DNA from: Candidatus Heimdallarchaeota archaeon LC_3
GTDB lineage: Archaea; Asgardarchaeota; Heimdallarchaeia; Hodarchaeales; LC-3
DNA length: 34,812 bases
NCBI GenBank assembly: GCA_001940645.1
Contig: MDVS01000087.1
Coordinates: forward strand, 1-34,812
Direction of reading: 5' to 3'
Shown here: positions 15,666 to 23,535 of the stretch, piece after piece
Layout of the letters: the number at the start of each line of letters is the position of its first letter
Position numbering within the stretch: the stretch's first letter is position 1
Position numbers and translations under genes: made by a program
Notes under the pieces: model-generated
Told to the model about the DNA's origin: nothing
What the model saw: the letters and a program-made list of their open reading frames with translations, nothing else
Databases searched by the model: none

Positions 15666-17117
15666 ATGACAGGGAAAATGACCAGCAAAGATATAGTATC
15701 TGTTGGTATCGATATTGGAACATCAACCACACACATGGTTTTCTCAAAACTAACATTGAAAGAAGATCCTCTATCAAGAACACGGAAATTTATAATTTCA
15801 AAAAGAGAAATTTTGTACAGATCACCAATACACTTTACTCCATTAAAGGATTTTCAAACTATAGATGTTAAAAAATTAGAATTAATACTTAATAATGAAT
15901 ACAGAAATTCGGGTATTAATATTGACAATGTTGATACGGGAGCAGTGATTATCACTGGAGAAACTGCTAGAAAAGAAAATGCTGATGCAATCCTTAACTT
16001 AATGTCAGAAAATGCAGGAAAATTTGTAGCTGCAGCAGCAGGACCAAATTTTGAGTCAGTTTTATCATGTCATGGAGCAGGTATAACAGATTATTCTTTG
16101 ATTAATAATAAAACTATTTTACACACAGATATAGGTGGAGGAACTTCAAATATAGCATTAGCTAAAGAAGGAACAATTTTAACAACTGCATGTATTAATA
16201 TTGGAGGGAGATTAATAACTTTTGATAGTAATGGAATAATAAGTAAGATCGAAAATGCAGCTAATATTACAGCTAATAATTTAGGAATTTCATTAGAATT
16301 AGGTCAAAAATTTGAAAAAAATGTAATTAATAAAATTTGTGACAAATTAGCTGATTGTTTATTAGAAATATTATTTAGCACTTCTCCATATACTCAGCTA
16401 ACTCAAGATTTATTAATGACTAACCCATTATTTGGGAATTCAACTTATTTATCTTCTTTAGAGGAAATTTCATTTTCTGGAGGAGTTGCTGAGTTCATTT
16501 ATAATATAAGCAAAAATGATAATTACCAAGATATAGGGAAAGATTTGGCTAAATCCATAATTAACAAATTATCATCTCATGATATAAAGTTGCATTCTCC
16601 TAATGAAAAAATTCGTGCAACTGTAATTGGAGCTGGACAATATTCAATGGAGGTATCAGGTTCAACAACTTTTATCAGTCCTACATCACAATTTCCATTA
16701 AAAAATCTCCCTGTAATCTCTCCTTACATAGATCGATCACGTTTTTCACAAGAGCATATTGTTGATGCAATAAATGATGCTTACAATAGAATGGATACGA
16801 TAGAAGGATCTTTTATTGTTGCATTATCTTTTAAAAATCCTGTTGGCATTGTTTACAATAAAATCAGAGATTTTGTTCAAGGGATTGAAAGAGCCCTACC
16901 TCAAACACTGGAAAAAAAATTGCCAATAATTCTTTTGTTTGATAGTGATATTGGAAAAAGTATTGGTAATATTCTTAAGAGAGAAACTAGAATTGAATCT
17001 GATATAATATCAATTGATGAAATTGAGGTAAGAGAAGGCGACTTTCTTGACATAGGAGAACCGATTATCGCAAACCAAGTTGTCCCAGTAATAGTAAAAT
17101 CTTTAGTTTTTATTTGA
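15666..17117 (+). CDS. Stand-alone EutA-like ATPase (ethanolamine ammonia-lyase reactivating factor family)
   Basis: 483 aa from the ATG at 15666; a TTG at 15657 or an ATG at 15678 are alternatives. It has the ASKHA (actin/Hsp70) ATP site: phosphate-1 loop 'VGIDIGTSTTHMVFSKL', phosphate-2 'HTDIGGGTSNIALAKEG' and the adenosine loop 'SFSGGVAEFIY'. 'VIITGETARKENAD' and 'AAAGPNFESVLSCHGAG' are characteristic of EutA, which frees damaged cobalamin from ethanolamine ammonia-lyase using ATP. No eutB, eutC or other ethanolamine gene is in the window. It sits 31 nt after a PurM/HypE-like protein, so the pair may service a different radical or cobalamin enzyme. A hairpin plus T-run about 200 nt downstream may end the unit. 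Confidence 0.85.
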   Translation: MTGKMTSKDIVSVGIDIGTSTTHMVFSKLTLKEDPLSRTRKFIISKREILYRSPIHFTPLKDFQTIDVKKLELILNNEYRNSGINIDNVDTGAVIITGETARKENADAILNLMSENAGKFVAAAAGPNFESVLSCHGAGITDYSLINNKTILHTDIGGGTSNIALAKEGTILTTACINIGGRLITFDSNGIISKIENAANITANNLGISLELGQKFEKNVINKICDKLADCLLEILFSTSPYTQLTQDLLMTNPLFGNSTYLSSLEEISFSGGVAEFIYNISKNDNYQDIGKDLAKSIINKLSSHDIKLHSPNEKIRATVIGAGQYSMEVSGSTTFISPTSQFPLKNLPVISPYIDRSRFSQEHIVDAINDAYNRMDTIEGSFIVALSFKNPVGIVYNKIRDFVQGIERALPQTLEKKLPIILLFDSDIGKSIGNILKRETRIESDIISIDEIEVREGDFLDIGEPIIANQVVPVIVKSLVFI

Positions 17118-17316
17118 AATTAATTTCATTTTTCAATAACAAAACTGTTTATTAAAATCAGGTATAGTGAACAATTTTTCCTTGAAATGAATAAGAAACT
17201 TAAAATTTTTATTTCCAATTCAAGAATATTGATTAATCTCTCACCTACAGGAAAGAATTTTCTTGGAATTTTAGATAAAAAACAATTAACACAAGACTTT
17301 TAATAAATATCACAAT

Positions 17317-17346
17317 AAAAGCTCTTACATTAAAGAGTTTTTTTTT
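17317..17346 (+). terminator. Possible intrinsic-type terminator
   Basis: The sequence aaaagctctt, a 6-nt loop and aagagttttt can pair as a 10-bp stem with one G-T wobble and ends in nine T residues. It lies 200 nt after the EutA-like gene and 35 nt before the nucleotidyltransferase gene. Archaeal termination mainly needs the T-run, so the hairpin may be incidental. Confidence 0.35.
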
Positions 17347-17381
17347 CAATTTTCCCGACTTAATTATCCGGAAAAACGACT

Positions 17382-18161
17382 ATGATGTCAGAACCTGAGG
17401 ATCCAAAACAACTTTATATCTCATTACTCGATGAGATACAAGCAGTTGTCCAAGATCATCTTAACTTGAATACATTGTCTTTAATTTTATACGGGAGTTA
17501 TCTTCATGAGAGAAAAAATTTAAAAAGTTCAAAATTTCTTCCATTAGAATCAGATTTAGATTTAATGCTCATACTAGATACAAGAAACGAAAATTCAGCA
17601 GAATTTTTACGAAAAACAACTGAAGTCCTAAATCCTTTAATTTTTGAGCCATCGTATGCTTCCATATTAGATTTAAATATTATGGAGGTCTCTGATTTTC
17701 CCATTCCACTTGGAGCTTCATATAATACTCTTTTATTAGATGCTGCTAGTCAAGGAGCATTATTATTTGGAAAATATAATGTTCTTGAGAAATTTACTTA
17801 TTCACAAGAAGATATCAAGACCGCAAGTATGTACCACATTTACAATACCTGGGAAAATTTGAAAACCAACTTTCTTCACAGGGATATGGTGAGAGGATCT
17901 GAACTTTTTTGGATGGGAGTCGATAATGTATTAGAAGGCGCTCATACTTACTGTGCATGGCATGGAAAAAGAAATTTAGTACGAATGGAGGTTGTTGACG
18001 AAATCACAGAGATATTAAAAGAGCCTTATATTGATACTGTTAAAAAAGCACACCAATTCCGATATGAAGACAATTACGATTTACAATATCCATTCAAATA
18101 TGTACAAGAATGTTTGATTCTCTTAAGACACATGTATTATGATATGAAAAACGGATTTTGA
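17382..18161 (+). CDS. Nucleotidyltransferase-fold protein (MNT-like) with helical C-terminus
   Basis: 259 aa. The Pol-beta-type active site is complete: 'LILYGSYLHE' with G38-S39, 'ESDLDLMLIL' with D58 and D60, and a third carboxylate D97 in 'ILDLNIMEV'. About 18 extra residues ('RKNLKSSKFLPLE') lie between the GS and DxD motifs. The C-terminal 120 residues are helical and aromatic-rich ('YHIYNTWENLKTNFLHRDMVRGSELFWMGV'), resembling a HEPN-type or helical partner domain. Such proteins transfer an AMP or other nucleotide to protein, RNA or an antibiotic. It stands alone between the EutA and HMG-CoA reductase genes, so it is not an obvious toxin-antitoxin pair. Confidence 0.75.
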   Translation: MMSEPEDPKQLYISLLDEIQAVVQDHLNLNTLSLILYGSYLHERKNLKSSKFLPLESDLDLMLILDTRNENSAEFLRKTTEVLNPLIFEPSYASILDLNIMEVSDFPIPLGASYNTLLLDAASQGALLFGKYNVLEKFTYSQEDIKTASMYHIYNTWENLKTNFLHRDMVRGSELFWMGVDNVLEGAHTYCAWHGKRNLVRMEVVDEITEILKEPYIDTVKKAHQFRYEDNYDLQYPFKYVQECLILLRHMYYDMKNGF

Positions 18162-18278
18162 TTTTTAATATTAAATAGTAGAAAATCTATAAGTATTGAT
18201 TAAATTTCTCTTATACAGTCTATACGTATTTTGAAATTTATTTTTATATTGAACTCTAAAATCAAGGTTGAAATAAAT

Positions 18279-19622
18279 ATGCCCGAACCAGAAACCAAAC
18301 CTCAAAAACCAGTAAGTAAATCTTCAAGGATTTCAGGTTTTTTTAAGCTTTCAAATGAAGAAAGAATGCAGAAAGTTAAAGAATTTGCCGATTTAGAAGA
18401 TTCAGATATTGAATTATTAAAAGAATCTTTGAATATCTTAGATAAAGAAAAAACATATTTTATTGAAAATGTTATAGGTGCAATGCATCTTCCAATAGGT
18501 ATTGCAACTAGCTTTAAGGTGAATGGAAAGGAATATTTAGTTCCTATGGCGCTTGAAGAAGCTTCTGTTGTAGGAGCCGCTTCTAAATCAGCAAGAGATT
18601 CCTTACGGCATGGAGGGTTTTTTGCTTCAAACACCGGTCCTATAATGATTGGACAGATGCAATGTGTTAACGTATCAGATCCTTTTGGAGCTAAAATGAG
18701 AATATTAGAAAATAAAGACCAAATTATAAAAGTAGCAAATGAACAGGATCCAATTTTGGTTAGTTTTGGTGGTGGATGTAATGATGTTCAGGTAAGAGTT
18801 ATTGATTCTCTTACAGGACCGATGGTTATAACTGAATTAATCGTTAATTGTGGTGATGCTATGGGAGCAAATGCAGTTAACACGATGGCAGAGGCTTGTG
18901 CACCTTTAATAGAAAAATATACAGGTGGTAGGGTATTCTTAAGAATAATTACTAATCTTGCTGATAAAAGAATTGTTCGCGTTCGGGCAGTATTTGATAA
19001 AAGGAACTTGAAAACAGATACAATGTCTGGTGATGAAGTAGTCGATGGGATATTGGAAGCATATGCATTTGCTGAAGCAGATCCTCATCGAGCTGCAACG
19101 CATAATAAAGGCATTATGAATGCCATTAGTGCAATAACTCTAGCTACTGCTAACGATTGGAGAGCAATAGAAGCAGGCGCTCATTCATATGCAGCTCGGA
19201 CTGGGGTATATACAAGTCTAACCACTTATGAAAAGACTTCTTATGGAGATATAGTTGCCACAATTGAACTTCCACTAGCGCTGGGGTTAGTCGGAGGAGC
19301 AACAAGAATCCATCCAATAGCAAAGATAGTTGTTAAGATATTAGGTGTAAAAACAGCAGTAGAATTGGCTGAGGTTGTTGCAGCTGTTGGGCTAGCTCAA
19401 AATTTTGGGGCAATGCGTGCGTTAGCAACTACTGGTATTCAATCTGGTCATATGAAATTGCATGCGAGGAACATGGCTGTTGATGTTATTCGACAAGATA
19501 ATGGTGATCTATCTTTAACAAATAAAATTGTTGACCAAATAACTTCAGAAAAGGGAAGAGTTACCATGGATCGTGTAAAAGCAGTTTATGAGAAATTGAA
19601 GAATAAAAATGAGGATTCGTAA
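18279..19622 (+). CDS. hmgA: 3-hydroxy-3-methylglutaryl-CoA reductase, class II
   Basis: 447 aa from the ATG at 18279; in-frame TTG codons upstream (18231) add a non-conserved stretch. It reduces HMG-CoA to mevalonate for archaeal isoprenoid lipids. Class II signatures are clear: 'ENVIGAMHLPIGIAT', 'LVPMALEEASVVGAAS' (catalytic Glu around 93), 'DAMGANAVNTMAE' (193-205), K277 in 'THNKGIMNAI', D293 in 'NDWRAIEAGAH' and the catalytic His H395 in 'LHARNMA'. The N-terminal 'SSRISGFFKLSNEERM' is also the class II start. There is no membrane domain. Most archaea use the class I enzyme; class II occurs in Archaeoglobus, Thermoplasmatales and some Asgard genomes, so cofactor preference may differ. Confidence 0.96.
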   Translation: MPEPETKPQKPVSKSSRISGFFKLSNEERMQKVKEFADLEDSDIELLKESLNILDKEKTYFIENVIGAMHLPIGIATSFKVNGKEYLVPMALEEASVVGAASKSARDSLRHGGFFASNTGPIMIGQMQCVNVSDPFGAKMRILENKDQIIKVANEQDPILVSFGGGCNDVQVRVIDSLTGPMVITELIVNCGDAMGANAVNTMAEACAPLIEKYTGGRVFLRIITNLADKRIVRVRAVFDKRNLKTDTMSGDEVVDGILEAYAFAEADPHRAATHNKGIMNAISAITLATANDWRAIEAGAHSYAARTGVYTSLTTYEKTSYGDIVATIELPLALGLVGGATRIHPIAKIVVKILGVKTAVELAEVVAAVGLAQNFGAMRALATTGIQSGHMKLHARNMAVDVIRQDNGDLSLTNKIVDQITSEKGRVTMDRVKAVYEKLKNKNEDS

Positions 19623-19623
19623 A

Positions 19624-19649
19624 TAAAACTAAAAAGAAAATTAGTTTTA
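19624..19649. terminator. Inverted repeat between convergent genes
   Basis: taaaactaa (19624-19632) and its exact complement ttagtttta (19641-19649) flank an 8-nt A-rich loop in the 24-nt gap between the convergent HMG-CoA reductase and signal peptidase genes. It could fold in either transcript and help termination in both directions. The right arm overlaps the stop codon of the peptidase gene. Confidence 0.45.
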
Positions 19650-21200
19650 GTCATATTTATTTTCAATATTATCGTTTTCAAATGAAATATTTTCATTAGA
19701 CACCTTTAACTGCAAATCATCACTATCTTTTTTTTGAGAATCAACAAAAAGAGATATTCTTTGATTCATTTCATTTTGTAGCTTTCTCTGAAGTAATTTA
19801 ATTGTAGGAACAAAAATAATTATTGGTATTAAGCTATACAAAATTTCTGGAATTAATATTAAAGATTCGGATTGTTTATAGCTATATTTTAATAAGAATC
19901 CCTGATTAGAGATAATTAAATTTTCTCGAACATCAAAATTAATTAGTTCTTGAGTACCGGTAAATTCATAAACAGATTCCCAAGCAATTTGAGAATTGTA
20001 CATAATGGAATTAGTTTTTCGATAAAAATCCCTAACAAATGTACCTGAATGTGGATTATTTGCAGAATTAGGTACACTAGTAATGAAAAAAGTATGATGT
20101 CCTTTTAATGACCGAGAGGGATTGATGTTTCCTATGACATCAATAATTTCAAAAGTACTGTTTTTTACCTTGATATCGTAATTAAAATCTAAAACAACTT
20201 CAAAATCTTTAGAACTTCCAAACAAATCATCTTCAATATTAGAACCTTTCGACCTACTTATTTCTACAAAATTCAAATCAAGATAAGTATCATTTGAAGA
20301 ATCTAAAATAAACATAGATATAGAACTAATATTAGTATAAGATTTTGATCCTGCTTTTAAAATAATGGTTTCATTCCATTTTATGAATTTCGTACTATTT
20401 AAATTTGATTCCAAATTATCCTCTAAGACAATTATTTCAGCAGTATAATTCGCCTGGACCGAGGAAAAAATTAAAATGTTAGCAAAAAGAAGAATTGGAA
20501 TAAAGACGAAATTAAATAAACTACTAGAAGGGATCTTTTTATCAATAGTAGTAACTGTAATATTATTACTAATGGAACTTAAAATATGTCTGAATTTTTT
20601 ATTAGCTCTATGAACCATTAGAATAATAGCTGTTCCTCCCATAATGATCGTTATTAACAAATAAAGAATTAAAAATAGCTTTAATGGCGAGAAAAATGGA
20701 ATTAAGAATATCCATCCAATAGCAGGAACTTTGAAAATTACTTTGCCTAGAACAACATCACTTGCTTTATAATAAGAAACTAAAAGCTCAATAGAAAATT
20801 CCTCAACAAAATCATTTGAATCTTGAATAAAAGAGATATTTCTATTTATAATTGTTGTTCCCAATTGTTTAGAAATATCGGGTTGATCATTAAAATCACC
20901 TTTCATAGCTATATAAAATTCATTTTCTTCATTAATCCATACATCAAAAACTCTATGGATAATTGTAATTTCGTGTTTAGGATTTCTATAAACTAAAATA
21001 TCATCAATTTGAATAGATTCTGGTTTTATTGATTTATCGATGAGTATTACATCACCAGTAAGCTGAGAAGGTGAATTACTATCAGAAAGAACAACAGTGA
21101 ATGAATATTGAGAAAAAAATTGAATATAGCTAAAAACAGATAGAAAAATTATGACAAACAGAATTATGATGAATTTAGCTAGTTTTATAGTGATTGCATC
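19647..21200 (-). CDS. ER/archaeal-type signal peptidase I with long membrane-anchored extension; start codon unclear
   Basis: The frame is open from the stop at 21201-21203, giving up to 517 residues. A first membrane helix (about 9-28) precedes box B 'VVLSDSNSPSQLTGDVILID' (catalytic Ser at 41; usual motif SGSMxP), 'IDDILVYRNP', 'IIHRVFDVW' (catalytic His at 82) and 'MKGDFNDQPD' (Asp at 102/105). This is the Ser-His-Asp S26B type that removes secretory signal peptides. 'GKVIFKVPAIGWIFLIP' is also typical. About 340 more residues follow: membrane segments, an extracytoplasmic beta-rich domain (~230-460) and a last helix before an acidic cytoplasmic tail. No ATG/GTG/TTG exists in frame until the Met of 'MKGD', which lies after Ser and His. 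An out-of-frame ATG at 21199 would fit if one base were restored. Confidence 0.8.
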   Translation of the reverse strand, partial: DAITIKLAKFIIILFVIIFLSVFSYIQFFSQYSFTVVLSDSNSPSQLTGDVILIDKSIKPESIQIDDILVYRNPKHEITIIHRVFDVWINEENEFYIAMKGDFNDQPDISKQLGTTIINRNISFIQDSNDFVEEFSIELLVSYYKASDVVLGKVIFKVPAIGWIFLIPFFSPLKLFLILYLLITIIMGGTAIILMVHRANKKFRHILSSISNNITVTTIDKKIPSSSLFNFVFIPILLFANILIFSSVQANYTAEIIVLEDNLESNLNSTKFIKWNETIILKAGSKSYTNISSISMFILDSSNDTYLDLNFVEISRSKGSNIEDDLFGSSKDFEVVLDFNYDIKVKNSTFEIIDVIGNINPSRSLKGHHTFFITSVPNSANNPHSGTFVRDFYRKTNSIMYNSQIAWESVYEFTGTQELINFDVRENLIISNQGFLLKYSYKQSESLILIPEILYSLIPIIIFVPTIKLLQRKLQNEMNQRISLFVDSQKKDSDDLQLKVSNENISFENDNIENKYD

Positions 21201-21276
21201 CTAGGTAAATTTAAATAAATGTTCTAGGAGGAGTTAGGAGGAATTTAGAAAAAATATTATTTTAGATATAAAAGTT

Positions 21277-21423
21277 TTAAAAGCGTAAATAGCTTTCTGG
21301 TGATCCCAAAGCTCCTGCAAACATTAAACCTATAAGAAACACAACAATACTTCCGACAAGCAAAGCTAATACAGAAGTTGGAATGTTAAATAAATTCAAG
21401 TTATTATCAGCGTCTTTTAGCAT
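21277..21423 (-). CDS. 48-aa single-span membrane protein upstream of the signal peptidase
   Basis: A small gene with a good ribosome-binding site ('agaggt', 8 nt before the ATG). The protein starts 'MLKDADNNLNLFNIPT', then has one hydrophobic helix 'SVLALLVGSIVVFLIGLMFAGAL' and a short tail 'GSPESYLRF'. The acidic N-terminus and single helix give no family match that I recognise. It ends about 75 nt before the signal peptidase frame on the same strand, so the two may be cotranscribed, and it could be a small partner of the peptidase. That role is only inferred from position. Confidence 0.6.
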   Translation of the reverse strand: MLKDADNNLNLFNIPTSVLALLVGSIVVFLIGLMFAGALGSPESYLRF

Positions 21424-21762
21424 AAATTCTTACCTCTTTTGTAAAATAAATTCTAATTATATTATAAGTAAAAGAGATATTTATAATTTTCGTTATTTGC
21501 ATAAACTGCAATTATAAAATTTTTCTAGCGTTATTAACGAATTTTTGTCAGATATTAGAAATAAAGTATGAAAATATTAAATTTAAAGAAATAAATTTGA
21601 TTTTATAGCTAGACTAAACAATTATATCATTTCTTAAAATTATTTGTAAATTAAATGATCATCTTCAAGATATAGATAAGGACTAAATTCACTAGTCTCT
21701 GGTGATTAACACCGACAAAAAACATATAAACTCAATAATTAGATTGATATTTGGGTCAGCTT
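21424..21762. other. Divergent promoter region
   Basis: About 340 nt between the small membrane-protein gene (minus) and the ribbon-helix-helix gene (plus). I see no further gene. It contains the candidate promoter listed at 21711-21730 and otherwise AT-rich DNA. Confidence 0.5.
21711..21730 (+). promoter_or_regulatory. Candidate BRE/TATA promoter of the ribbon-helix-helix gene
   Basis: The sequence 'accgacaaaaaacatataaa' has an A-rich BRE-like part and a TATA-like 'catataaa' ending 33 nt before the ATG at 21763. Transcription starting about 25 nt after the TATA box would give a very short leader. A similar 'ccgacaaaatata' word occurs twice near 26405-26456. Confidence 0.4.
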
Positions 21763-22170
21763 ATGTCTGAGTTAGATACAATTGAAGAATCAATGAAGGT
21801 ATTAGCGATAAAAGTTTATCAAAGACATACACATGCTCTCGATAGACTTACTTCAGTGGGTCTATATTCATCTAAATCGGAGATTCTCCGTGGTGCAGCG
21901 TGGGAATTATTAAATAAGATTCTACAACCTCAACAGAAAGGATTAACATTAAAAAAAGTAACAGTACCTGACTCAATTGAAAAACAGTTCACCAGTCCTA
22001 CTAAGAGTATGAGTAGTAAAGTCCCTCTTAAATTACTAACGATGATTGATTATATTGTTAACCAAAGATTATATAAAAATAGATCTGATTTTTTTAGAGT
22101 AGCATTATCAGGTTTTCTAGCGTCTGATGGGGAAATATTTTCACATTTCATGTTGGCTAACAAAAACTAA
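21763..22170 (+). CDS. Tandem ribbon-helix-helix DNA-binding protein
   Basis: 135 aa from the ATG at 21763; a TTG at 21751 is in frame but would lie at or before the predicted transcription start. Two copies of the RHH pattern are visible: a strand 'VLAIKVYQRH', helix 'HALDRLTSVGLYS' and helix 'SKSEILRGAAWELL' (residues 13-50), then 'KVPLKLLTMIDYIVNQRLYKNRSDFFRVALSGFL' (86-119), where '.Y.NRSDFFR.AL' is the typical second-helix signature. Proteins with two RHH units can bind DNA as pseudo-dimers. It likely represses nearby genes, perhaps the divergent membrane-protein/signal peptidase pair or itself. It ends 1 nt from the convergent HEAT-repeat gene. Confidence 0.75.
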   Translation: MSELDTIEESMKVLAIKVYQRHTHALDRLTSVGLYSSKSEILRGAAWELLNKILQPQQKGLTLKKVTVPDSIEKQFTSPTKSMSSKVPLKLLTMIDYIVNQRLYKNRSDFFRVALSGFLASDGEIFSHFMLANKN

Positions 22171-22171
22171 T

Positions 22172-23344
22172 TTATACGACCGAATTTAATTTAAGTTTTC
22201 TTTCCGTAACTGCTATTTCAAGTTCTTTCAAGGCTTTTGATCCTAATTCATACCATTGCATGGCTTGTTTTAACTGATTGAATAATTCATCCTTCACCCA
22301 TTGATAATTTTGGACCTTTTTAAAATCAATTTTTTCTAATAATGATCGTTTATTTGGTATAGAATCTAAAATTACATCTAATTTGTCAACAGTTTTAATT
22401 AAATTAAGTTTTTTAAAAGTATCAGCAACAAAAGCATTAATAGTATCTATTTCACTTCCCATTCGTCGCATTACACGAGAGTATTGCCCTATTAGCTTTT
22501 CTTTTTCTTTTTCCGCAATCATTAAAAGAGAGGGCATTTCAATATGGTATGTTAACGCTTTAATTAAATCTATTTGTGTGTTAATATCGTCTGTCGAATT
22601 TCTAACTGCTAATTCTATATCTTGAGAAGAGAAATTCCTTAGTGCATTTATCACTTCATTTCTGCCTTCTGGTGTAGAAGATTGATTTTTTAATGATCTA
22701 ATTAATGGAACAATAGAATTAGGGTTCTGAATTTTTCCTAAACTTGATGCAACAGCCTTGAAAATGGATTCAATGTTCGAATTCAAATATGGAATCAAAT
22801 ATTCTATATTAAAATTTGAATCATTTTCTCCCAGACTCCCTAGTGATTTTAATATCGCTGACTGAATATAATTATCTTTAGAAGTTTGTTTTATCAATTC
22901 AGGTATGGCTTTTCTATCTTTCAAATGACCTAATGCAATAATTATGAATTCTTTAAATTCGGTGTTTTTGCTATTTAAGTGTTTAAGTAAAGGTTCTATG
23001 CTTATTGGGTTTGCATGAAATCCAAGGCTTTCAGCAACTTTACCAGCAAAATCAATATCTGAATCATCAAGGTAAGAAATAAGTTTCTGGGTTTGATCAT
23101 CGTTTAGTTTTACTCCTGATAGTGATTCCAATGCTCCAAATCTTACACTATACCACTCCCTATTTTCTAAAGCTTCTAAAAGTATTGGAATGGCTAAATC
23201 AGGTTGCTCTATTGCTAAATCAGTTAAATTTTGTGCTCCAGTTGATCTTACTAGAATGTTGGGTGATTTTAACGATTCCAACATTACTCTTACTTTTTCC
23301 ACGCCTACTAATTCTTCTTCGATATTTGAAGTGATTTTTGACAT
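22172..23344 (-). CDS. HEAT-repeat protein (PBS-lyase type repeats)
   Basis: 390 aa. Residues 15-235 form about seven helical repeats of 30-33 residues with the pattern 'D......LI..L......R..A...LG', for example 'LVRSTGAQNLTDLAIEQPDLAIPILLEAL', 'VRFGALESLSGV', 'AGKVAESLGFHANPISIEPLLKHL' and 'KAVASSLGKIQNPNSIVPLIRSL'. The last 150 residues are different: charged helices with coiled-coil character ('KEKLIGQYSRVMRRMGSEIDT'). Such repeats are protein-binding scaffolds; the partner is unknown. A 'aaaaggg' ribosome-binding site precedes the ATG, as for the longin-like gene at 24619. No membrane segment or catalytic motif is seen. Confidence 0.8.
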   Translation of the reverse strand: MSKITSNIEEELVGVEKVRVMLESLKSPNILVRSTGAQNLTDLAIEQPDLAIPILLEALENREWYSVRFGALESLSGVKLNDDQTQKLISYLDDSDIDFAGKVAESLGFHANPISIEPLLKHLNSKNTEFKEFIIIALGHLKDRKAIPELIKQTSKDNYIQSAILKSLGSLGENDSNFNIEYLIPYLNSNIESIFKAVASSLGKIQNPNSIVPLIRSLKNQSSTPEGRNEVINALRNFSSQDIELAVRNSTDDINTQIDLIKALTYHIEMPSLLMIAEKEKEKLIGQYSRVMRRMGSEIDTINAFVADTFKKLNLIKTVDKLDVILDSIPNKRSLLEKIDFKKVQNYQWVKDELFNQLKQAMQWYELGSKALKELEIAVTERKLKLNSVV

Positions 23345-23535
23345 TAAAAACCCTTTTGATACTTAATTATGAATGTTTATTGATTTTAATACCACTATTT
23401 TAAATAAATTATTTAATACTTTCAAATAAGACCTATTTTATAAAATTATTGAAAAAATCCTTAAAATGTTTTCTAAGATTTTTTTATCTAATTAATTTAG
23501 TTCAATTTAATATTTTGGTTAATGTGAAAATAACA

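Noticed and set aside
17382..18161. Toxin-antitoxin MNT/HEPN pair
   Set aside because: The helical part is in the same chain as the nucleotidyltransferase and there is no small partner gene next to it.
20881..20906. Signal peptidase gene starting at the Met of 'MKGD'
   Set aside because: This would remove the membrane anchor and the catalytic Ser and His that are plainly readable upstream in the same open frame.
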